The notes below the pieces were generated by a model. It did not search any database and was not told the origin of the DNA. It worked only from the letters and a program-made list of their open reading frames with translations. A stretch of DNA of 64,000 nt, taken from contig NZ_CP117866.1 of NCBI RefSeq assembly GCF_028736035.1, forward strand, positions 5,580,001-5,644,000, written 5' to 3'. The position numbers and the translations under genes were made by a program. This document shows positions 42,501-51,868 of the stretch, piece by piece (the stretch's first letter is position 1; the number at the start of each line of letters is the position of its first letter). This DNA is from Streptomyces sp. T12. Its GTDB lineage: Bacteria > Actinomycetota > Actinomycetes > Streptomycetales > Streptomycetaceae.

Positions 42501-42571
42501 CCGAACCCGAGGGCGAGCGTGAAGGAAACAGCGGCGGCGGTGGCGCCTCGTACGAGCGCACGTCTGCCCAT
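39518..42571 (-). CDS. Large secreted protein with FlgD-Ig-like domain and FG-GAP/VCBS repeats
   Basis: About 1018 residues from ATG 42571 with signal peptide (RALVRGATAAAVSFTLALGF, cleaved near SAYG-ETV). The N-terminal 600 residues are propeller-like repeats. An FlgD-type Ig-like domain follows (SSTLVITNKAGKAVRTLSGG then NGKDGSGRLVPNGAYTWKLT). The C-terminal 230 residues are FG-GAP-like repeats: FGDLSGDRCNDVLVRFSSG, GDISGDGRADLIARQSSTGD, GDLNGDGYGDLLAQDKSNEL and GDITGDGRADIVARDTSGTV, each with Asp-rich calcium-binding loops. This is a secreted surface protein, probably an adhesin or polymer binder. It shares the propeller-FlgD layout with the protein at 24112-27120. Confidence 0.85.
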   Translation of the reverse strand: MGRRALVRGATAAAVSFTLALGFGPLTAGSAYGETVTGEVVVPATTSMVPRTGLLSAGPSGFLRYEEGRGQLWTTYDGVDTVVDASATDSYGVTSAGAGSDVVSRFDSSAMTVTLRNMTSGQVSTVALPEGHWYFSTLGSTVVTTTGTPGTDPAWHLLDAQADGSVTDRTVEGVPSGVNLWTASGLGDARGQVVRYSQGDDWITGWLDIEQARFTPLPYTVQSWYYLVALSPTHLVWFYDGTLHVASRQDPAAAVRTVQVGDIAQVLGLVGDTVIVSRYDSSLGRYDNSRAVSRVEAVPLDGSAPRTLLARTSREAVATPDGGLLVAGGADTDHWGVSLIEAAAGGGVTVRRIADAYPAKAAHKVSQLALAQGRLTTVELDPVGDWTYLHTRETGVADSPTAGTRTTRGRFALENYSEGRPRLLDTGDGRTVVSGFGTSAAQQPQLLASGQSLPGTRIDSSRTYQTAVAANGRFAALMRPWDSTGKAETRIVDLDSGRTVYTTTETVRAIWGTTLWVMSGNNAVVAVDLLTGKEVDWVSFGRGCLLNDFQAVGRWLLWSCVLDSEGMGVYDTVTDRNLTLVSGDDFGQPQLGDGFVANVEDGQLKVIDVRGGTPVAHTAGTFEGNAWDVDPYTGVIAQLRSDNSIRLTAGDVPVSALVQRDATVAASVDVKGGAAQWSPKWWLNKPAASSTLVITNKAGKAVRTLSGGLARGVVAPSWNGKDGSGRLVPNGAYTWKLTVTPADGQGAALAKTGTVKVTGAAAAWRDFVGSDGFGELVTLNGSGGLTYQYGTGQGTFTGKRTGSGWPTTVKAVPFGDLSGDRCNDVLVRFSSGALRAYRPACGAAVTPSTAYTSLGTGWNQYDVLTSPGDISGDGRADLIARQSSTGDVYLYKATSTGKLATKVKIASAWTGYKKIVGAGDLNGDGYGDLLAQDKSNELWRYDGTATGTFKSRVKLFNDWGPSYNVVVGVGDITGDGRADIVARDTSGTVWRNNGDGKGSFGGRTKIATGWQGYKGLF

Positions 42572-42761
42572 GCAGGACCTCTCCGGGGGCGGTAGGCGAA
42601 GGCTTGGAGAGACATGTGCGCACGCGGTCGAGCCGCGGGTCATGGACCCACGGCACATATGACGTTCGGACAGCCCCCCCAGGCGAGTGGCGGGATCCTA
42701 GCATTTTGCCTGCGCATGACTTATGGATGGCCCGCAAGAAGACCGCGCCCGAACTGGTTCG

Positions 42762-44174
42762 TCATGCTGCGTCAGGTTGCGGGCTGTGCGCTTCCCGAGC
42801 TGGGCCGGGAGGGTGCGGTTCCGGTTGCCGCGCTGGTGCGGCCTTCGGTTCCCAGAGTTTGGCGGCGCGTACGTAGCCGTAGACCACCGAGGCCATCGCC
42901 AGAATGAGAAGTGGTCCGAAAACCCGCGGATGTGCGGCCATCTCCATCGGCACATAGCGATAGCACACCAAGAGCGAAGCGAAGACCACTGTGCCGTGGG
43001 TGACCAGCTGAATTCCTGACCGGTCCCAGCCGTGTTGGTGCGAGCGCAGCGCTGCCTCGATCGTGAGCGCGAAGACCACGCCGGCAACGAGATCCACGCC
43101 GTAGTGGTAGCCGAAGCCGAGTGTCGCGGCGAGCGTGGCGACCAGCCAGAACGTGCCGGCGTAGCGCAGAAGCCGTGGGCCCTTGCGGGTATGGACGAAG
43201 ATCGCGGTGGCCCACGCCGTGTGCAGGCTGGGCATGCAGTTGCGGGGGGTGATCTCGTCGTACGGCATCGGGTGCGGGACATTGATCGGCGGGGGTGTGT
43301 GGGGCCACAGGTTGGCCAGCGCCCAGTGCACGCCGCCGGTTCCGGAGGCGCCGGGGCCGTAGGCGAAGACCGGTCCGACCACCGGGAAGATCATGTAGAA
43401 GGCCGGTCCGAGGAGGCCGATGACCAGAAAGGGACGCACCAGGTGATGGCTCGGGAAGCGGAGCTCGGCCGCCACGTTGCGCAGCTGGTACAGCGCGACG
43501 ACGACGGCGGCCACCGCGAGCTGGGCGTAGACGTACTGGAGGACATGGGTGCCGATCGGGCCGGTGGCCGCGAGGATCCGGCCCGCCAGCCATGACGGGT
43601 TGCCCAGTGCCTGGTCGGCGGTTGCCACGTACGGGTCGAGCACCGCCGGGCGGGTCTTCGACGTGATCAGCAGCCAGGTGTCGCCCGTCTTGCGGCCGGC
43701 CACGAGCAGCAGGCCCAGCCCGACGCCCTTCAGCAGCAGGACACGTTCCTGGCCGGTGCGGCGTGTGATAGCGAGGACCACACACCCCAACATCACCCAC
43801 AACGCGCCGCTGCCGAAGAAATGGCCGTCGGGCACCTTGGCGTCGACCGCCCACCGTCCCAGTAGGAAGACGAGGTCGATGCCGATCGCGACACCGGCCG
43901 CGATGAACCGTTGCCGCCAGGTGAGCACCACCATCATCAACGCCATACCGGCATACAGCGGACCCGGCTTGGGGGCGAATATCAGGTCTTTCGCCTGACT
44001 GGTCAGCGGCCCCGGTATGCCGCAGCAGCGACGCGCGCCGATCTCCAGCGCGATGAGGAGGCCGAGTGCCACCACACCCGCCGTGCCCCACAGCATCGCC
44101 CGTGGTTGACGCCGTGCGGCGAGCGTAATTCTGTTACTTATTCGCGAAAATGCCCGCGATGGTATGGATGTCAA
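42762..44174 (-). CDS. PAP2-superfamily integral membrane phosphatase-like protein
   Basis: About 470 residues with roughly a dozen membrane segments. The PAP2 signature is present in the C-terminal half: NCMPSLHTAWATAIF (C2 motif with His) and FGYHYGVDLVAGVVF (C3 motif with His and Asp), as in bacterial inositol-phosphorylceramide-synthase-like PAP2_3 proteins. It may dephosphorylate or transfer lipid-linked phosphate groups. The open frame begins at TTG 44174; TTGACA there could instead be a promoter element, in which case ATG 44096 (MLWGTAGVV) is the start. The C-terminal tail is Pro/Ala-rich. Confidence 0.82.
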   Translation of the reverse strand: MTSIPSRAFSRISNRITLAARRQPRAMLWGTAGVVALGLLIALEIGARRCCGIPGPLTSQAKDLIFAPKPGPLYAGMALMMVVLTWRQRFIAAGVAIGIDLVFLLGRWAVDAKVPDGHFFGSGALWVMLGCVVLAITRRTGQERVLLLKGVGLGLLLVAGRKTGDTWLLITSKTRPAVLDPYVATADQALGNPSWLAGRILAATGPIGTHVLQYVYAQLAVAAVVVALYQLRNVAAELRFPSHHLVRPFLVIGLLGPAFYMIFPVVGPVFAYGPGASGTGGVHWALANLWPHTPPPINVPHPMPYDEITPRNCMPSLHTAWATAIFVHTRKGPRLLRYAGTFWLVATLAATLGFGYHYGVDLVAGVVFALTIEAALRSHQHGWDRSGIQLVTHGTVVFASLLVCYRYVPMEMAAHPRVFGPLLILAMASVVYGYVRAAKLWEPKAAPARQPEPHPPGPAREAHSPQPDAA

Positions 44175-44243
44175 TTGCCTGGCGCCGATTTGTAGTCAAC
44201 CAGGCCACTTTTCGCGCTGGATGGCATGGTTTTCTGTTTCCCG

Positions 44244-44297
44244 CTGTCCCTGCTGTCCCTGCTGTCCCTGCTGTCCCCGCTGTCCCTGCTGTCCCCG
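44244..44297. repeat. 9-bp tandem repeat (CTGTCCCTG/CTGTCCCCG, six units)
   Basis: Six tandem nonamers in the 297-base gap between the PAP2 gene and the M1 peptidase gene. Its size class and copy number match the tract at 23891, but the unit sequence differs. Further on the gap contains GTAAA-6-TTTAC (44383-44398), a possible operator before the peptidase gene. No gene is seen here. Confidence 0.88.
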
Positions 44298-44471
44298 CTC
44301 GCAGCCGAAGGCCGGTGACCAGCGCGGCCCGCGCGCTCCACCATCATTGATCACGGCCGTGACCATGTCAGCCGGAAGAAGTGTAAAGAAACTTTTACCA
44401 ACTATGGGGCAACCAAGAGGCAACGCAGGGTTTCTGACGTCCCGCGTCCCCCGATCGATTGGAGACACGAG

Positions 44472-45914
44472 ATGCGTCTGTCCGGCTGGGTTCCGGCTGC
44501 GGCACTTCTCCTGGCCATGACGACCTCCTGCACCAGCTCCTCGTCGGTGGACGGTGCCGCCGCGGACTCGAAGCCCGGCGCGGCCGGGTTGGGTGATCGG
44601 CTGTTTCCCGCACTCGGCAATGGCGGCTACGACGTGGCGCATTACGGGCTGACCCTGGACTACGTGCCCGAGACCAACCGTCTGAAGGGCACGGCTGTCA
44701 TCACGGCGCGCGCCACGCAGGACCTGAGCCGCTTCAACCTCGACCTGTCAGGGCTGCGGGTACGCCTGGCCACGGTGCAGGGCGCGAAGGCCCGATATGC
44801 GCGGGAGAAGGACGAGTTGCTGGTGACACCGGCGAAGCCGGTCAAGGACGGCGAGATCTTCAGGACGGTCGTCACCTACGACGGCACCCCCCGCACGATC
44901 GAGAACGACGACGGAAGCCTGGAAGGCTGGATCGAGACCGATGACGGCGCGACCGCCCTCGGCCAGCCTGCCGGTTCCATGACCTGGTTCCCGGGCAACC
45001 ACCACCCCTCGGACAAGGCCACGTACGACATCACGGTCACCGTGCCCAAAGACGAGGACGGCGACCCCTACGACGTGGTCAGCAACGGCGAACTGACCAA
45101 GGAGGAGGACAAGGGTGAGACGGTGACCCGGCACTGGCGCACCGAAGAGCCCATGGCCAGCTACCTCGCGAACGTCTCCGTCGGCTACTTCGAGGTCCAC
45201 AAGGGCCGGACCGACGCCGACCTGCCCGTCTACGTCGCCATCGACCCCGACGAGTCCGAAGGCGCCGAAGACGCCGAAGGCGCCGCAGACGTCAAAGACC
45301 TGGTGCCCGAGATCGTCGGCTGGGCGAGCGAACGCTTCGGTCCCTACCCCTTCTCCTCCACCGGCGCCATCGTCGACCACCTGCCCGAGCTCGACTACGC
45401 CCTGGAGACCCAGACCAAGCCCTACTTCGATGAGGCGCCGGACGAGACGCTGCTCGTGCACGAGCTGGCGCACCAGTGGTTCGGCAACTCCGTCACCCCG
45501 CGCAAGTGGAAGGACATGTGGCTCAACGAGGGCATGGCCACCTACGCGGAGTGGCTCTGGGAGGAGGAGCGGGGCGGCAGGACCACCGACGAGATCTTCG
45601 AGGACTTCTACGACGGCACGGACTCCGAGAGCGAGTACATCTGGGCCTTCCCTCCGGCCGATCCTCCCAGCGCGGCACGCGTCTCCGACCCGCCCGTCTA
45701 TGGACGCGGCGCCATGGTCGTGCACAAGGTGCGTGAGGCCGTCGGCGACGAGACCTTCTTCGACATCCTCCGCACCTGGACCCGACAGCACCGTCACGGC
45801 AACGCCGACACCGCACAGTTCATCGCCCTGTGCGAGGACAAGTCCGGGAAGAACCTGACGAAGCTCTTCGACGCCTGGCTCTTCAACAAGAAGAAGCCGT
45901 CCCGGATGCAATGA
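44472..45914 (+). CDS. M1-family metallopeptidase lipoprotein
   Basis: 480 residues with a lipoprotein signal ending in [10 protein letters not shown]. Following the N-terminal beta-domain ([20 protein letters not shown]), the catalytic domain carries [10 protein letters not shown] (two zinc His and the catalytic Glu) and [11 protein letters not shown] (third zinc ligand Glu). Only the compact part of the M1 fold is present, as in secreted actinobacterial M1 peptidases; the usual GxMEN exopeptidase motif is replaced by [10 protein letters not shown]. It likely trims peptides at the cell surface. Confidence 0.9.
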   Translation: MRLSGWVPAAALLLAMTTSCTSSSSVDGAAADSKPGAAGLGDRLFPALGNGGYDVAHYGLTLDYVPETNRLKGTAVITARATQDLSRFNLDLSGLRVRLATVQGAKARYAREKDELLVTPAKPVKDGEIFRTVVTYDGTPRTIENDDGSLEGWIETDDGATALGQPAGSMTWFPGNHHPSDKATYDITVTVPKDEDGDPYDVVSNGELTKEEDKGETVTRHWRTEEPMASYLANVSVGYFEVHKGRTDADLPVYVAIDPDESEGAEDAEGAADVKDLVPEIVGWASERFGPYPFSSTGAIVDHLPELDYALETQTKPYFDEAPDETLLVHELAHQWFGNSVTPRKWKDMWLNEGMATYAEWLWEEERGGRTTDEIFEDFYDGTDSESEYIWAFPPADPPSAARVSDPPVYGRGAMVVHKVREAVGDETFFDILRTWTRQHRHGNADTAQFIALCEDKSGKNLTKLFDAWLFNKKKPSRMQ

Positions 45915-45961
45915 GAGCGATCCGAGCGCGTGGATCTTCGCGTGAGAGAGGACGCACCCCC

Positions 45962-46542
45962 GTGCCTGAGCTGCCAGACGTTCACCGAGCCGGAGCGGTA
46001 CGGGAAGTGGCTGCTCGCGCGCACCGGCGGCCCCACCCTGGTGTTCCACTTCGGTATGACCGGCCGATTGGTGTGCAGCCACCCCGACGACGCGGCCGAG
46101 GCGCACGACCGCGTCCTGTTCACTGTCGCCCGCGACCGTCAGCTCCGCTACCGCGACCAGCGCAAGCTCCAGCGCCTCTGGCCGGCCGACGACGAGTCGG
46201 AGGTCGCACGGCTCCTGGAACGCCAGGGACCCGACGCGATGGCGGTGAACCGAAAGGAGTTCGAGGCCGCGCCCTGCGCACGCCGCGGCAGTGTCAAAAC
46301 GGCCCTCACTGCGCCCCATGAACCAGGCGAGCGATCTCACCGAGGCCGACGGCCGTCGCCTGTATACGCACATGCGCCGCACCCTGCGCTCCGCGGTCAC
46401 CGCCGGCTGCGTCCCGCCGCGGGACTCCTGGCTCACCGGTCACCGCGACGACCCCGCCCCCACCTGCCCGCGCTGCGGCAACTCCCTACGCCGGTCCCGT
46501 ATGGCAGGCCGCGGCACGGTGTGGTGTCCGCAGTGCCAGTAA
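45962..46542 (+). pseudogene. Decayed Fpg/Nei-family DNA glycosylase
   Basis: Three fragments of one glycosylase lie in order but in three different frames. VPELPDV from GTG 45962 has the catalytic Pro-Glu start. Then, after a jump, ERYGKWLLARTGGPTLVF and HFGMTGRLVC run to EFEAAPCARRGSVKTAL. The C-terminal part is LYTHMRRTLRSAVTAGCVPP with the zinc finger CPRCGNSLRRSRMAGRGTVW and CPQCQ. Roughly 50 residues are missing near the N-terminus and a further stretch before the C-terminal part. The protein cannot be made whole, so this is a pseudogene. Confidence 0.82.
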
Positions 46543-46586
46543 TACGGACCGAAGGACTCCGGCGCGCCTACGCCCGACGGAGTCGG

Positions 46587-46715
46587 ACGCAGGTCGGCGG
46601 CCAGGGCGAGGCGTCGTTCCCGCAGGTAGGTCATGGGCGGCCGGCCGACCAGGGCGGTGAAGTGTCGGGGCAAGTTCTCCGAGTACGCCGACATCGCCGC
46701 CCGACGGGGCGTCTG
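46587..46715 (-). pseudogene. Relic of AraC-family regulator
   Basis: The minus strand reads AMSAYSENLPRHFTALVGRP then PMTYLRERRLALAADLR, which matches part of the double HTH of AraC regulators (the usual RxFxxxxGxPPMxYLxxWRLxxAxxLL pattern). No ligand domain or second HTH continues in any frame. It is a fragment directly beside the glycosylase relic. Confidence 0.6.
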
Positions 46716-47001
46716 GAGCACCTGAGCTTTTGGCGAGTGCACATCCTCCCGGTGGCGGCGCGCACGCTCTGTTGACGCATCGGCGTCACCGTCTGCTGAC
46801 AGACACCCCTCCTGGCCAGGGGGTTCATTCCGGGTGGGGGCGTGAAGGGGGTGCATGCGGCGGAGATTCGAGCTTCGAGCGCCTATCTGTTCGGTCACTG
46901 AAAGTAATTGATCGCCTGCTAGTTATATGCGGAGCGTGACGATCAATGGGTCGTCGCGTCGATCACTCAAGCGAACGCAAGCGAACAGAAAGAGGTACGC
47001 G

Positions 47002-48432
<1,431 letters not shown>

Positions 48433-48437
48433 CAGCC

Positions 48438-49733
48438 GTGTCGTTGATCTCCCGGGCCCTCGCGCCCGCGGCGTCCCACGACGTGGCGGGGCTGGTACGG
48501 ACCCTGCTGTCGGCGCGGGCATCGGCACCGCCGTTGCTGTCGGCCGCACCGGTGGCAGCGCGCGGCCCCCGACTGCCGTCCGCCCCCACCGGGCTGGGCA
48601 CGTCGGCGGCCCGGATTCCCCGGCACCCGCTCGCGCCCGCCGCGCCCGAAGCCGTACGGCCACCGGCCCCCGTACTGCCCACCGGTCCGACCGGCCTCGG
48701 CACGGCGGCCGCCCGGCCACGGCCTCCCGCCCCCCGTCAGGAACCGGCGCAGCCCTCGGCATCCTCCGACCTGGACCGCAGGCTGTACTGCCCGCCCGCC
48801 GTACGAGACGACCCCGCGCTCGGCGAGACCGTCAACGAACGGCTGGTCGAGTGGGCCGAGGAGGTCGGGATCTATCCCGGCAAGCTCGACATGGTCCGCA
48901 AGGCCGGCTTCGGACGCCTCATGATGCTCGCCCATCCCGAGACGGACGACCCCGACCGGCTGCTGGCGGCGGCGAAGTGCGGGCTGTCCGAGTGGTCCGT
49001 CGACGACCACTACATGGACGGCGAGGTGGAGGAGGCCCGCCCCGAACTGCTCGGGCAGCGCCTCGCGATCGCCCACTCGGTGATCGACCAGGCCCACCTC
49101 CCGCGGGCCTACGCGCCCCAACTGGAGGAGGTCGTAAGCGCCGACCCGGTCATGCGGGCCCTGCGTTCCGGCCTGGACAACCTCGCCCGGATCGCCACCA
49201 CCACACAAGTGCGCCGGCTCCGCCACGAGCTGGGCATCATGTTCGTCGCCTACAACCAGGAAGGCGTCTGGCAGAACACCGGACAGACACCGCCCGTCTG
49301 GGAGTTCCTGATGCACCGGCACGAGAACAGCTTCATCCCGTGCATGGTGCTCGTCGACGCGATCGCCGGATACGAGCTGCCGCAGGGCGAGTTCGCCGAC
49401 CCTCGGGTGCGCCGCGCGTTCACCCTGGCGGGCTCGGCGACCGTGATCGTCAACGACCTCTACTCCATGGGCAAGGAGAACCCGACGGACTTCAGCCTGC
49501 CCCGGCTGATCGCCGCCGAGGACGACTGCTCCCTGGAGGAGGCCGTCGACCGGACGGTCGACATCCACAACGAGCTCATGCACACCTTCGAGGCCGAGGC
49601 CGCCGCCCTCAGCCTGACCGGCTCCCCCGAGCTGCGCCGGTTCTTTGCGAGCACCTGGGCCTGGGTCGGCGGCAGCCGCGAATGGCACGCGAGCAGCGCC
49701 CGCTACCACGGCGACGACACGAACGCCGCCTGA
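48438..49733 (+). CDS. tpc: 2-methylisoborneol synthase (encapsulin cargo terpene cyclase)
   Basis: A 431-residue class I terpene cyclase that converts 2-methylgeranyl diphosphate to the musty odorant 2-methylisoborneol. Metal motifs are DDHYMD (189-194) and the NSE-type NDLYSMGKE. About 110 N-terminal residues are Pro/Ala-rich and probably disordered. They contain two near-identical motifs, APTGLGTSAAR (49-59) and GPTGLGTAAAR (83-93), fitting a cargo-loading region that docks inside the encapsulin shell. GTG 48438 follows the shell gene stop by 5 bases, so expression is linked. Confidence 0.93.
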   Translation: MSLISRALAPAASHDVAGLVRTLLSARASAPPLLSAAPVAARGPRLPSAPTGLGTSAARIPRHPLAPAAPEAVRPPAPVLPTGPTGLGTAAARPRPPAPRQEPAQPSASSDLDRRLYCPPAVRDDPALGETVNERLVEWAEEVGIYPGKLDMVRKAGFGRLMMLAHPETDDPDRLLAAAKCGLSEWSVDDHYMDGEVEEARPELLGQRLAIAHSVIDQAHLPRAYAPQLEEVVSADPVMRALRSGLDNLARIATTTQVRRLRHELGIMFVAYNQEGVWQNTGQTPPVWEFLMHRHENSFIPCMVLVDAIAGYELPQGEFADPRVRRAFTLAGSATVIVNDLYSMGKENPTDFSLPRLIAAEDDCSLEEAVDRTVDIHNELMHTFEAEAAALSLTGSPELRRFFASTWAWVGGSREWHASSARYHGDDTNAA

Positions 49734-49806
49734 GCACTGGCCAGTTCCTCACCCCCCTCACCCTCACCCTCCCCCCCCCACGCCCACGAGTAGAAGGCCC
49801 CCACCC

Positions 49807-50682
49807 ATGCCCCGTATCTCTACGCAGATGGAGGACATCGCCATGGGCGACGTCCTGCGCACCGACTACCAGAAGTCCGTGGCCGCCTACTGGAACGCCG
49901 AGAAGGACCCGGTCAACATCCGTCTCGGCGAGGTCGACGGCCTCTACCACCACCACTACGGCATCGGCGACTACGACCCCTCCGTGCTGGAGGGAGACCC
50001 CGAGACCCGCGAGCAGCGCATCATCGAGGAGATGCACCGCCTGGAAACCGCCCAGGCGGAGGTACTCCTCGACCACCTCGGCGACATCACCTCCGGCGAC
50101 CGCCTCCTGGACGCCGGCTCCGGCCGCGGCGGCACCAGCTTCATGGCGAACGCCCGGTTCGGCTGCCACGTGGACGGCGTGAGCATCTCCGAGCAGCAGG
50201 TCGCCTTCGCGAGCGATCAGGCCGCGAAGCGGGGCGTGGCCGACAAGGTCCGCTTCCACTTCCGCAACATGCTCGACACCCGCCTGGACACCGGATCGCG
50301 GCGCGCGATCTGGACCAACGAGACGACGATGTACGTCGATCTCTTCGAACTGTTCGCCGAGTTCTCCCGCCTGCTGGAGTACGGCGGCCGGTACGTGTGC
50401 ATCACCGGCTGCTCCAACGACGTCACCGGCATGCGCTCCAAGGCCGTCAGCAAGATCGACGAGCACTACACCTGCAACATCCACCCCCGTAGCGAGTACT
50501 TCAAGGCCCTCGCGGCCAACAACCTCGTCCCCATCGAGGTCATCGACCTGACCCCCGACACGATCCCGTACTGGGAACTGCGCGCGAAGTCCTCGGTCGC
50601 CACCGGTGTCGAGGACCCCTTCCTCACCGCCTACAAGGAGGGCAGCTTCCACTACCTCCTGATCGCTGCCGACCGCATCTGA
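49807..50682 (+). CDS. mtf: Geranyl diphosphate 2-C-methyltransferase
   Basis: A 291-residue SAM-dependent enzyme making 2-methylgeranyl diphosphate, the substrate of the preceding cyclase. Features: YHHHYGIGDYDPSVL (substrate pocket near the start, about 47-61), SAM motif I RLLDAGSGRGGTSFMANARF (about 100-119), VDGVSISEQQVAFA, and the late HPRSEYFKALAANNLVPIEV region, all close to the Streptomyces GPPMT. It lies 73 bases after the cyclase, with a C-rich spacer. The operon ends at a strong hairpin. Confidence 0.94.
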   Translation: MPRISTQMEDIAMGDVLRTDYQKSVAAYWNAEKDPVNIRLGEVDGLYHHHYGIGDYDPSVLEGDPETREQRIIEEMHRLETAQAEVLLDHLGDITSGDRLLDAGSGRGGTSFMANARFGCHVDGVSISEQQVAFASDQAAKRGVADKVRFHFRNMLDTRLDTGSRRAIWTNETTMYVDLFELFAEFSRLLEYGGRYVCITGCSNDVTGMRSKAVSKIDEHYTCNIHPRSEYFKALAANNLVPIEVIDLTPDTIPYWELRAKSSVATGVEDPFLTAYKEGSFHYLLIAADRI

Positions 50683-50687
50683 TCCGT

Positions 50688-50731
50688 CGGCGTTCGGCCC
50701 GGGCCACTCTCGGAGCCCGGGCCGAACGCCG
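50688..50731 (+). terminator. Terminator of the 2-methylisoborneol operon
   Basis: A perfect 17-bp GC stem (50688-50704 with 50715-50731) around a 10-base loop, six bases after the methyltransferase stop. Confidence 0.85.
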
Positions 50732-50753
50732 TTCGGGGAACGCGGATCACTGC

Positions 50754-51000
50754 ATGACTGGACTCGGACCCGTCGCCTGGCCACCTGCCCCGATCAGGAC
50801 CGAACGGCTTGTGCTCCGCGAGTCCGAGGCCCGGGACCGTGCGGCGTTCATCGAGCTGTTCGCCTCGCCAGAGGTGGGCACCTACGTCGGTGGCGCTCGA
50901 CCGCGCGATGCGCCTCGCGGCGAAGCTGGGGTTCAGCGAGGTGGAGCGGTTCGAGGAGTACGGCGCCGAGCAGTGGTTCGGCGTGTGGTCTCGGTCACAC
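50754..51000 (+). pseudogene. Internally deleted GNAT acetyltransferase relic
   Basis: It starts with a good GNAT N-terminus (APIRTERLVLRESEARDRAA then FIELFASPEVGTYVGG) and switches frame at about 50905 to the normal C-terminal end, DRAMRLAAKLGFSEVERFEE and YGAEQWFGVWSRSH. The middle of the domain with the acetyl-CoA-binding loop is missing and the two halves are out of frame. It is therefore a non-functional deletion derivative. Confidence 0.78.
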
Positions 51001-51021
51001 CGTCCGGTTCCGCATGCGCCG

Positions 51022-51333
51022 TCAGGCGCGGTTGAGTCGTGCGGCGATCCCATGGCCGATCAGCAAATACGTGACGGCCGAGAGGCCATAGTTGAGGACA
51101 ACGCGTAGGCCCTCTGTGTCCATCGTGAAAATGTCCTGCGACCACCAGGCCAGCAAATCCGCTGTTCCTCGCACGAATTCGACGAATAAATTCGCCCGGT
51201 TCGCATCGAGCAGGAACAGCAGAATCCAGAGGCCAAGCAAACCTGCCGCGATGTCGTCGATGTTGCCCACACCCAAATATTCGCGTGCGAGGGAACATTT
51301 GCTGATGGAATGGAAGCCCGAAGCCCGCTGCAC
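51022..51333 (-). CDS. Small membrane protein
   Basis: Up to 103 residues with two hydrophobic segments: AAGLLGLWILLFLLDANRAN and LRVVLNYGLSAVTYLLIGHG. The conserved part appears to begin near GTG 51270 (GNIDDIAAGLL), so the true start may be there; no strong Shine-Dalgarno is seen for either choice. The AT-rich DNA upstream fits a promoter. A two-helix topology with a charged middle is suggested; function unknown. Confidence 0.55.
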   Translation of the reverse strand: MQRASGFHSISKCSLAREYLGVGNIDDIAAGLLGLWILLFLLDANRANLFVEFVRGTADLLAWWSQDIFTMDTEGLRVVLNYGLSAVTYLLIGHGIAARLNRA

Positions 51334-51355
51334 GCTGCACGCTGCACGCTTCTGA

Positions 51356-51475
51356 CGCTCGGCGCACGTCGCCTACCAGGACGGCAGCGCCGACTGCTAC
51401 CCTCCCGCCTCGATCTCCACCAAGTTCTGCAACTGGCGAGTCGACTTCCACCACGCCGCAAGCGAAGGGCAGTGA
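51356..51475 (+). pseudogene. Orphan 3' coding remnant
   Basis: A startless frame reading AHVAYQDGSADCYPPASIST then KFCNWRVDFHHAASEGQ and stop. It has two Cys and a composition like the end of a secreted protein. An in-frame stop closes it upstream at 51353. It looks like the tail of a lost gene; this is a weak call based on composition only. Confidence 0.3.
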
Positions 51476-51476
51476 C

Positions 51477-51749
51477 ATGCATCGACATCGTCCGGTGACG
51501 GAGGAGACGACCGAGAGCCGAGCCGTGTGCTCCGGCACGGTTCCCTCCTGGATGATCCCGCTGGAGATCGCCGTCTTCTTCACCACCACCGTGGCGGTCG
51601 TGTCGCTCATCCTCGGCTGCGTGCAGTTGGCCAAGTCGCCTGTGGTGATCGGAACCGGCTACTCGGCACTCCTCATCGCAGCCGCCGCGATCATCGGCAT
51701 CGTGGCCGCCACCCGAACCCGCAGCCGGCTGTCGCACCGACGCCGATAG
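51477..51749 (+). CDS. Small two-helix membrane protein
   Basis: 90 residues with hydrophobic segments PLEIAVFFTTTVAVVSLILG and GYSALLIAAAAIIGIVAA and a basic C-terminus (RTRSRLSHRRR). It starts at ATG 51477 just after the stop of the upstream remnant, with GAAGGG about 9 bases before it. No family recognised. Confidence 0.55.
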   Translation: MHRHRPVTEETTESRAVCSGTVPSWMIPLEIAVFFTTTVAVVSLILGCVQLAKSPVVIGTGYSALLIAAAAIIGIVAATRTRSRLSHRRR

Positions 51750-51868
51750 CGCTCGCAGCCCGACACCACAAGGGCGCCTCGGTCGGCCCGTCCGTGCCGC
51801 ATGTGACGTTTGAGCATGCAGGTGCGCTGGGTATTGCGGGCAGCCTGTGTGACGGCTGTGCCTGAGTC

